Assembly (NCBI GenBank): GCA_030040865.1 | Contig: JASHSX010000164.1 | Span: 1-5,468 of the forward strand | Length of the DNA stretch: 5,468 nt | Direction of reading: 5' to 3' | Origin: Thermoplasmata archaeon | GTDB taxonomy: Archaea; Thermoplasmatota; Thermoplasmata; Lutacidiplasmatales; UBA184 | In this document: positions 1-5,153 of the stretch, piece by piece | How the letters are laid out: each line of letters begins with the position of its first letter | Position numbering within the stretch: the stretch's first letter is position 1 | Notes under the pieces: model-generated | What the model was told of the DNA's origin: nothing | Databases searched by the model: none | Seen by the model: the letters and a program-made list of their open reading frames with translations, nothing else | Made by a program: the position numbers and the translations under genes

Positions 1-180
1 GAGCGGGCCGCGCTCACAGCCGCCGAGGGGTACCTCACGCGGCGGTTCGGGTTCCGTGCCGTCTCGGTGCTCGACGAAAGCGAGGCCGAGGGCGAGGACC
101 CCCTGGGCCGCCGCGATCGTGCGCGGCCGGGCCGCCCGGCGTTCTACCTGAGTCGACCCGGCGAGCCTCGGCCGAGCTAG
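1..180 (+). CDS. leuS: Leucyl-tRNA synthetase, C-terminal fragment (archaeal type)
   Basis: The frame is open from the first base and ends in TAG at 178-180, giving 59 residues; the start and catalytic core lie outside the window. The fragment holds a helix-like stretch (LTAAEGYLTRRFGFRAVSVL), then an acidic linker, then DPLGRRDRARPGRPAFYL. This resembles the end of archaeal LeuRS, where a small alpha-beta domain finishes with a DP.GKA...P.RPA.Y pattern; in that family the C-terminal domain helps bind tRNA-Leu. A short tail of about nine residues follows the usual end. LeuRS charges tRNA-Leu with leucine in the cytoplasm. The gene converges on dcd, and the two stop codons overlap in one CTAG. 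The assignment rests on a short C-terminal match recalled by pattern, so another enzyme with a similar tail cannot be excluded. Confidence 0.7.
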   Translation, partial: ERAALTAAEGYLTRRFGFRAVSVLDESEAEGEDPLGRRDRARPGRPAFYLSRPGEPRPS

Positions 181-779
181 CCGCGCCGTCCCGCGGCCGC
201 TCGGCGCCGCCGCGCCGGACGCGTCCGGCGCGAGGGGCGGCGGTCCCGAAAGTTGAGATGCATCCGGGACGGCGTCGGGTGCGCGGAGACCGTCCGGTAC
301 TTCGCGGAGGACTTGGCGCCGTAGCTCCGGGCGACCGGGCCCGAGATCTCGAAGTAGATGAGCTGGCCGACGGGCATCCCCGCGTAGATACGGACCGGGA
401 GCTTGACGCTCATCTCGAGCGTCCAGTAGTTGCAGAACCCCTCGTCCCCCTTGCCCGCGGTCGAATGGATGTCGATGCCGAGCCGACCGACGCTCGACTT
501 CCCTTCGAGGAACGGCACGTAGCCGTGCGTCTCCGTGTACTCCTCGGTGACACCGAGGTAGAGCTGCCCCGGCACCAGCACGTACCCTTCCGGCGGGATC
601 CGGAACTCGCGGACCCGGTTGGGCGCTCGCGCGTCGAGCGCGGGCGCCTCGTAGACGGAGAGGTACGGGCCCAGGTGGACGTCGTAGGAGTTGGTGCCGA
701 GGGACTCCGGACGGTACGGGCGGATCACGATCCGCCCCGCGCGCATCGCGTCGCGGATCGTGACGTCCGAGAGGATCAT
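177..779 (-). CDS. dcd: dCTP deaminase (dUTPase superfamily)
   Basis: This 200-residue protein belongs to the dCTP deaminase/dUTPase trimer family, which converts dCTP to dUTP and ammonia and feeds dTMP synthesis. It opens with MILSD, the usual start of the family. Residues 28-33 (GTNSYD) match the conserved G.xSYD motif. Residues 92-99 (EGKSSVGR) give the phosphate-binding Ser/Arg loop. Residues 105-122 contain HSTAG, Asp112 and the probable catalytic Glu122 in YWTLE. Residues 134-143 (GMPVGQLIYF) match the last core strand. The frame stays open upstream to 977, but that extension is antisense-like sequence over the MEMO gene; ATG at 779 is chosen for the MILSD match and its spacing of about 33 bases from a TATA-like box. 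The wording EGKSSVGR...GFCNYWTLE resembles a variant seen in some bacteria and phages more than the E. coli form. The family core ends near Phe177, and a 23-residue Arg-rich tail follows. Dual deaminase/dUTPase activity is possible but not readable from sequence. Confidence 0.92.
   Translation of the reverse strand: MILSDVTIRDAMRAGRIVIRPYRPESLGTNSYDVHLGPYLSVYEAPALDARAPNRVREFRIPPEGYVLVPGQLYLGVTEEYTETHGYVPFLEGKSSVGRLGIDIHSTAGKGDEGFCNYWTLEMSVKLPVRIYAGMPVGQLIYFEISGPVARSYGAKSSAKYRTVSAHPTPSRMHLNFRDRRPSRRTRPARRRRAAAGRRG
211..232. repeat. Perfect 22-bp palindrome at the 3' end of dcd
   Basis: The half-site CGCGCCGGACG is followed directly by its exact reverse complement, so 22 bases form a perfect inverted repeat with no spacer. 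It sits inside the Arg-rich tail codons of dcd, 31 bases from the convergent leuS stop. Neighbouring bases 191-208 add further short palindromes (CCGCGG, GCGGCCGC, GGCGCC). It could fold as a strong RNA hairpin in either transcript or act as a protein-binding site. No oligo-T run follows it on either strand, so it does not fit a standard terminator. In DNA this GC-rich short palindromes arise easily, but a perfect 22-mer is notable. Confidence 0.6.
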
Positions 780-807
780 GCGCGACCTCGGCGCCGAGCC
801 GGCCGCG

Positions 808-816
808 ATATTTAAG
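808..816 (-). promoter_or_regulatory. TATA-like box for dcd
   Basis: On the minus strand this reads CTTAAATAT, close to the archaeal TATA consensus and the most AT-rich run in the window. Its centre is about 33 bases ahead of the dcd ATG, predicting transcription starts some 6-11 bases before the start codon, hence a very short leader. No Shine-Dalgarno sequence is evident between it and the ATG. The box contains the TAA stop codon of the upstream MEMO gene (812-814), so dcd can be transcribed independently of the HIT-MEMO pair. Confidence 0.65.
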
Positions 817-1669
817 AGGCGGGCGTTCCGGCACCGTTCTCGAGGAGGAGCGAGGCGTACCCGACGACGTCGCGCATCGGCGCTGCCTCCCCGGAGTGCC
901 CCCACTTGAGCAGGCGTGCCGAGAGCGTCTCGCCCGAGAGCGCGAACAGCAGCACCGTCGTCGGCGCGATCCCGCACATCGAGATGTCGTTCCCGACCAC
1001 GGTCTCGTAGAGGGCGCGGGGGTCACGGGCCTCGATCGCGGCGATCGCCATCCGGTCGAGCCGCTCGGCCGTGGCTACCGGCACGTAGTGCGAGAGGTCG
1101 GTGGAGGCGAGGAGCAGCACGTCGCGGCCGGCGATCGCCTCGCGGACGGCGCGGCCGACCTCCTCGAGATAGTCGGCCGGTCCGAACGGCACCTGGAGCG
1201 CGGCGAACCGGGGGTGCGGGAGGACGTACTGCAGGAACGGCAGCTGGACCTCGATGGAGTGCTCCGCCGCGTGCGCGGACTCCTCGACCGCGAGCGGGGG
1301 CCGGTCCAGCGCGCGGACGAGGGCGTGGTCGACCGGAACCTGCCCGAGCGGTGTGGTCCAGGGCCGGTTCGAGAGCGCCGGTCCGCGTCCCGCCGCGTGG
1401 TGGTCGACGCCGAGGATCAGGACGGTCTCCGGCGGAGGCTGGGCGGCGATGCGGGCATACGCGAGAGCGGCGATCGGTCCCGAGAACTCGTATCCCGCGT
1501 GGGGAACGACCGCGGCCCGGATCGTGCGCGCTCCGGACCGATGGCGCGGCGGGAGGTCTCCCGGTCCCCGCTCGGAGCGGAAGCACGCCTCGACCTGGCG
1601 GGCGAGCGTCGAGCCGTCGTCCGCGTAGAACTGTCCCGCGACCGCCGGGCGCCGCGCCTCCGCCGGCAT
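812..1669 (-). CDS. amrB: MEMO family protein (AmmeMemoRadiSam system protein B)
   Basis: The protein has 285 residues, close to the usual length of the MEMO family (COG1355). Signature motifs occur in order: RRPAVAGQFY (6-15), VPHAGYEFSGP (55-65), LGVDHH (87-91), WTTPLG (104-109), EHSIEVQLPFLQY (136-148), STDLSHY (189-195) and MCG (231-233). By comparison with human MEMO1, His57, His90 or His91, and Cys232 match the metal-binding triad, and Asp191 and His194 are also kept, so the site looks intact. The fold is related to extradiol dioxygenases and metal binding (iron or copper) is reported for the family, but the biochemical role in archaea is unknown. Prokaryotic copies often travel with AMMECR1 and a radical SAM protein; neither is in this window. 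The gene starts 6 bases after the HIT stop, suggesting co-transcription, and its TAA lies inside the dcd promoter box. ATG at 1669 is supported by the immediate RRPAVAGQFY motif; no clear ribosome binding site is seen. Confidence 0.9.
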   Translation of the reverse strand: MPAEARRPAVAGQFYADDGSTLARQVEACFRSERGPGDLPPRHRSGARTIRAAVVPHAGYEFSGPIAALAYARIAAQPPPETVLILGVDHHAAGRGPALSNRPWTTPLGQVPVDHALVRALDRPPLAVEESAHAAEHSIEVQLPFLQYVLPHPRFAALQVPFGPADYLEEVGRAVREAIAGRDVLLLASTDLSHYVPVATAERLDRMAIAAIEARDPRALYETVVGNDISMCGIAPTTVLLFALSGETLSARLLKWGHSGEAAPMRDVVGYASLLLENGAGTPAS

Positions 1670-1675
1670 TTCGCA

Positions 1676-2101
1676 TCAGGCCGTCGAGAGCTCGCTCACG
1701 AGTCCCTTCGCCACGTCCTCGGTGATGCGGGTCCGGGCGCTCGGGTGGAACGGGTTCGTCTCCCCGTAGCGCGGGATCACATGGAAGTGGGCGTGAAAGA
1801 CGATCTGTCCGGCCCGCGCCCCGGCGTTGAGCGCCACGTTGTAGTCGGAGGTGAGACGCTCGGCGCGGCGGCACATCGTGTCGAGCGTCGCGATGAGCCG
1901 GGTCTGGTCGTCGAACGGAAGGTCCGTGAGGCGGGGGCCGTGTCGCTTCGGGATCACGAGCAGGTGGCCCCGCGTGAACGGGAACAGGTCGAGGAACGAC
2001 ATCGTCGAGTCGTCCTCGTAGACGATGTACGCGGGGGCGGTGTGGTTCGCGATCCGGCAGAAGATGCAGTCGGTGCCGGGGTCGTCGCCCGCCGTAGGCA
2101 T
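1676..2101 (-). CDS. HIT family hydrolase with Cys2-His2-type zinc site
   Basis: The protein has 141 residues, typical for a single-domain histidine triad (HIT) protein. It opens with DCIFCRI (11-17), where Cys12 and Cys15, with His54 and His103, form the likely structural zinc site of Hint-like members. GHLLVIPKRH (45-54) is the conserved central strand. The HIT motif HAHFHVI lies at 103-109, with His105 as the expected nucleophile. Enzymes of this family cleave nucleotides from phosphoramidates, AMP-lysine-type adducts or dinucleoside polyphosphates; the substrate cannot be told from sequence. It is the first gene of a leftward pair with the MEMO gene, and its ATG lies about 28 bases downstream of a weak TATA-like element, suggesting a leaderless or near-leaderless transcript. 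Confidence 0.93.
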   Translation of the reverse strand: MPTAGDDPGTDCIFCRIANHTAPAYIVYEDDSTMSFLDLFPFTRGHLLVIPKRHGPRLTDLPFDDQTRLIATLDTMCRRAERLTSDYNVALNAGARAGQIVFHAHFHVIPRYGETNPFHPSARTRITEDVAKGLVSELSTA

Positions 2102-2124
2102 GCGCCGGCCGGGAGCGATGGCCG

Positions 2125-2134
2125 GACTAAAGGT
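2125..2134 (-). promoter_or_regulatory. Possible TATA-like element for the HIT-MEMO operon
   Basis: On the minus strand the sequence ACCTTTAGTC lies in otherwise GC-rich DNA, preceded by an A-rich triplet that could serve as part of a TFB-recognition element. The CTTTAG core is centred about 28 bases ahead of the HIT ATG at 2101, which suits archaeal promoter geometry with transcription starting at or next to the start codon. The match to the TATA consensus is weak, so the call rests mainly on spacing and base composition. Confidence 0.4.
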
Positions 2135-2161
2135 TTGGCCCGGCCGGCCGCGGCCGTGGGC

Positions 2162-2170
2162 TTCTTTAGC
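2162..2170 (+). promoter_or_regulatory. Possible TATA-like element for the S53 peptidase gene
   Basis: TTCTTTAGC is the only AT-rich run ahead of the GTG start at 2191. Its CTTTAG core, identical to that on the opposite strand for HIT, is centred about 25 bases before the GTG. This is the distance expected from TATA box to transcription start in archaea, so the message is probably leaderless. No Shine-Dalgarno sequence is seen between it and the GTG, which agrees with that reading. Confidence 0.45.
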
Positions 2171-2190
2171 AGTCCGCCGCTCGGTACGTC

Positions 2191-4491
2191 GTGAAGTTCT
2201 CGGGAGCGGCGGCGGTGGCCGTCGCCGTCCTCCTCCTCGCGAGCGCCGGTGCGGTGGCGCAGGGCACGGACCGGGCGACCCACGCCTCGGCCTCTGCGGT
2301 CCCGCTCGCGACGGACATCACGCCGGTCCCGGCGGGGACCGCTCTTGGCGCCCTACCGGCGGAGACCCCTCTCTCGATCACGCTCACGCTCCGCGGCGAG
2401 GACCCGGCGGGACTCTCGAGCTTCCTTACGAGCGTGGAGTCTCCCGGCTCCCCGCTGTACCAGCACTTTCTGACGGCCGCCCAGTTCGAGACCGACTTCT
2501 CTCCCACGGAGGCTACGGCCGATCGCGCCTCGGCCTTCCTCGCGGCGGCGGGAGCGCGATACCTCGTCGTCGCGCCCGACCGGCTCACCGTGACCGCGGT
2601 GCTCCCCGCCGGCGAGGTCGCCGCGCTGTTCGGCGTCTCGTTCGTCGAGGTCGGGAGCGACCGCGGGACGCCCGTCTACACGGCCACCGGCGCTCCCTCC
2701 GTGCCGGGCACGCTCGCCGGGCTCGTGACCGGAGTCGGAGGATTATCGAACATCGACAACTCCCGGCTCTCGCTCAACCTCGACCTCGGGGAGACCGACC
2801 GATCGGGGACGTCGGCCGGCGTTCCGGAGTACCTCAGCGGCAACACCTCGGGGGCCCAGTGGTTCATCGGTTCGGACTACACGCAGGTGCTCGGGGCGAG
2901 CGACCTCTTTCCGGGTTCGTCGACCCCGAACGCGACCTACCCGACGCATGTCGCGATCGCGACCCTTCTCGCGAGCGGATACAACGAGTCGACGGACACG
3001 AACCTCGCGCCGTGGGACCCGACCGCGATCGGCTGGTACCTCAACCACACGCTCGGGCCGGGCTGGCCCGTCTCGAACGTGACGGGAGTGCCGATCACCC
3101 TTGACGGCGTGACGCCTCCCCCCCCGGGTCCCACGTCGTCGCTGGGGGACGACTCGCTCGACCAGATCGAGAACTCCCTGGACCTCGAGATGGCCGGAAG
3201 TATGGCGCCCGGCGCTCCGCTCTACAACTTCTACTTCGCCGGCAGCCTCCTCGAGAACTCCGCGAGCGACATCGCGGACGATTTCGCGACGGAGCTGTCG
3301 GACGCGCTCTCGTACTCCTACGGCGCGGCCCGCCTCGGTGCCGTGAGCGCCTCGTTCGGCCTTCCGGACCTGAACGACTCGGCGTGGAACGCGGCGCTCT
3401 CCATGGCCGCCGCCATGGGGGTCACGGTCGTGGTCGCGAGCGGCGACCAGGCGAACGCGCCGGACGATCTCACCGGCCGCGACGCGGGGCCGTGGCCGAC
3501 CTGGCCCGCGACGGCGACGTTCAACAGCTCCGGCGCGGTGGCCGTCGGCGGCGTCACGGTGAACGTCACCGGCGAGCCCGCCGGGTGGTACAACGCGAGC
3601 GGCTTCGTCATCCTCTTCGACGCGAACATCACCGGTATCGAGAGCCTGACGACCTGGTACGACGGGGATCTCCCCGGCGGCGGTATCGCCGGGAGCGAGG
3701 GCGGGATGAGCGAGGTCTTCCCCGAGCCGTACTGGCAGTTCCACTCCGCGGCCCAGCCGGCGATCGCGAACGCGACCTCCCAGCAGGGGCTCTCGACGCT
3801 GATGCGGGCCGAGCCGGACATCGCGTTCCCCGGGAACTACACGATCGTCGCCGACGCGTCGAACAGCACGGGCGCCGTCTTCGGGGACGTCCTCGCCGGC
3901 ACGAGCGTCGCCGCACCGTGCTTCGCCGGATTCCTCGCCGACGAGATCGCGGTGCGCAGCGGGAACTCGATCGGAACGAACTGGAGCTCGTTCGGCTTCC
4001 TGGACCCCTCGCTCTATCGCGCCGAGAGCTACTTCGCCCAACACCCCGCCGCGACGGGCAATCCGGTCTACGACGTGACGGTGGGTTCGAACTACGTCTT
4101 CTCGGCCGGCCCGGGCTGGGACGCGACGACCGGGTGGGGCGTGCCGATGGCCGTCCCGTTCCTGACCGCCATGGCGAACCGGACCCTCGTCAACTACACG
4201 TACACGGGTCCAACGCCCGGGGTCCCGGCCCACTCGTCGCCCACCATCCCGTGGGCCGAGATCTACGTGATCTTCGGGGTCGGGGTCACCGTCGCGGTCG
4301 TGATCGTCATCGCCGTGGGGCGACGACCGGCGCGCGCCTCTCCCACCCCCGCCGTGCCGTGGGGCGCTCAAGCCGGGGGAGCTGCGTCGACGCCCGGCGC
4401 CCCATACGCCGGGCCGACGTTCCTCTGCCCGTACTGCGGCGCCGTGCGGCCCGCGGAACCGGTCCGGTGCCCGAACTGCGGGGCGCTCTAG
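2191..4491 (+). CDS. Membrane-anchored S53 (sedolisin/kumamolisin) peptidase with C-terminal zinc ribbon
   Basis: The product is a 766-residue precursor of a serine-carboxyl peptidase, a family usually active at acid pH. Residues 1-24 form a signal peptide (MKF, then a hydrophobic run ending AVAQG). Residues about 45-185 match the pro-kumamolisin activation domain, including the SPGSPLYQHFLTAAQFETDF stretch (84-103). The catalytic domain spans about 220-660. Glu327 and Asp331 (ENSLD) have the E-x3-D spacing of the family, Asp419 in ASGD is the expected oxyanion Asp, and Ser572 in GTSVAAP is the nucleophile. Asp628 with Gly640, Gly642 and Asp644 resembles the calcium site. The set looks complete, so the enzyme is probably active. 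Residues 687-710 form one transmembrane helix followed by RR, placing the protease outside. A Pro/Ala/Gly linker leads to CPYCG (746-750) and CPNCG (760-764), a rubredoxin-like zinc ribbon that should be cytoplasmic. Sixteen N-x-S/T sequons occur between 218 and 670. The GTG start puts the signal peptide right at the N-terminus. A role in extracellular peptide scavenging or surface-protein processing is inference. Confidence 0.95.
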   Translation: MKFSGAAAVAVAVLLLASAGAVAQGTDRATHASASAVPLATDITPVPAGTALGALPAETPLSITLTLRGEDPAGLSSFLTSVESPGSPLYQHFLTAAQFETDFSPTEATADRASAFLAAAGARYLVVAPDRLTVTAVLPAGEVAALFGVSFVEVGSDRGTPVYTATGAPSVPGTLAGLVTGVGGLSNIDNSRLSLNLDLGETDRSGTSAGVPEYLSGNTSGAQWFIGSDYTQVLGASDLFPGSSTPNATYPTHVAIATLLASGYNESTDTNLAPWDPTAIGWYLNHTLGPGWPVSNVTGVPITLDGVTPPPPGPTSSLGDDSLDQIENSLDLEMAGSMAPGAPLYNFYFAGSLLENSASDIADDFATELSDALSYSYGAARLGAVSASFGLPDLNDSAWNAALSMAAAMGVTVVVASGDQANAPDDLTGRDAGPWPTWPATATFNSSGAVAVGGVTVNVTGEPAGWYNASGFVILFDANITGIESLTTWYDGDLPGGGIAGSEGGMSEVFPEPYWQFHSAAQPAIANATSQQGLSTLMRAEPDIAFPGNYTIVADASNSTGAVFGDVLAGTSVAAPCFAGFLADEIAVRSGNSIGTNWSSFGFLDPSLYRAESYFAQHPAATGNPVYDVTVGSNYVFSAGPGWDATTGWGVPMAVPFLTAMANRTLVNYTYTGPTPGVPAHSSPTIPWAEIYVIFGVGVTVAVVIVIAVGRRPARASPTPAVPWGAQAGGAASTPGAPYAGPTFLCPYCGAVRPAEPVRCPNCGAL

Positions 4492-4492
4492 C

Positions 4493-5146
4493 CTAGGCGG
4501 GGGGCGCGGGAGGGGCCGATGCGGCCGCCTCGGCCGGAGGGTCCTCGGAAGGCCCGTCCGGTACTTCCGGAAGCGGTACCCCCTCGGCGGACGCCTCGGA
4601 CTCGCCCGGCGCTGGGGCGGTGGCCGGGGACGGCACCCCGAGCTTCACCTCGAGGAAGCGCCGGATCTCCTCGGGCCGGGTCGAGGCGAGGCCGAAGTAC
4701 TCCGCGAACCGTCGGGTCGTCGTGAGCTCGAGGGTGGAACCTTTCGGATCGGTGGCGACGAGGCCGAGACCCCGGAGCCGCTGGACCTCCTCGTAGGCGA
4801 CGTCCCCGATCATCCGGACCAGATTGCTCTGGAGGATCGGCTGGTGGTAGGCGACGAGCGTGAGCGCCTTCAGGGTACGTGGGGCCATCTCGACCGGCGT
4901 CACCGCGTGGACGGTCGGAACGAACCGCTCCTGGAGCTGGAGGGCGTAGCGGTCTCCGACCCGACGGACCTCGAGCGCCGACTGGCGGTGCGCGTACGTC
5001 TGCTCCAGCGTTCGGACCGCCTGCTGCACCGGCCGGAAGTCGTCCGTGCCGAGCGCCGCGGTGAGCTCCTTCACGCTGAGCGGCTTCCCCGCGGCGAAGA
5101 GGATCGCCTCGACCTGGAAGACCAGGTCGTCGAGTTTCGAGGGCAT
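4493..5146 (-). CDS. scpB: Segregation and condensation protein B
   Basis: ScpB is the winged-helix (kite) subunit that dimerises and binds ScpA on the SMC complex for chromosome compaction and segregation. The first winged helix is visible at about 5-75 (VEAILFAAGKPLSVKELTAALG). The second is at about 87-155, with the family-typical APRTLKALTLVAYHQPILQS and then LELTTTRRFAEYFGL. The GRP turn often seen before the TT..F motif in bacteria is replaced by KGST, consistent with a diverged archaeal member. After about residue 170 comes a low-complexity tail of some 48 residues rich in Pro, Ala, Glu and Ser, probably disordered; the core alone matches the usual family length of roughly 170-200. The gene starts 7 bases after the scpA stop, so the two are almost certainly co-transcribed. 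A GGAGG about 18 bases upstream lies within scpA codons and is rather distant for a ribosome binding site. The 3' end faces the peptidase gene across one base. Confidence 0.9.
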   Translation of the reverse strand: MPSKLDDLVFQVEAILFAAGKPLSVKELTAALGTDDFRPVQQAVRTLEQTYAHRQSALEVRRVGDRYALQLQERFVPTVHAVTPVEMAPRTLKALTLVAYHQPILQSNLVRMIGDVAYEEVQRLRGLGLVATDPKGSTLELTTTRRFAEYFGLASTRPEEIRRFLEVKLGVPSPATAPAPGESEASAEGVPLPEVPDGPSEDPPAEAAASAPPAPPA

Positions 5147-5153
5147 GGGACCG

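Noticed and set aside
211..232. Palindrome as an intrinsic terminator
   Set aside because: No T-run follows on either strand and it lies within dcd codons; archaeal intrinsic termination depends mainly on T-rich tracts.
780..977. N-terminal extension of dcd to an upstream ATG at 977
   Set aside because: The extra 66 residues are Arg/Ala-rich, overlap the MEMO C-terminus in another frame and precede the canonical MILSD start, which has its own TATA-like box.
896..2194. Rightward 432-codon open frame across MEMO and HIT
   Set aside because: It is antisense to two clearly recognised genes, crosses their boundary and the divergent promoter region, and its translation is Arg/Gly/Val-rich without any family motif. 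Such frames are expected in about 70% GC DNA.
2743..4371. Leftward 542-codon open frame inside the S53 peptidase gene
   Set aside because: The translation is dominated by Arg, Gly, Val and Asp and shows no domain. It mirrors the codon bias of the sense gene, which carries a full set of catalytic motifs.
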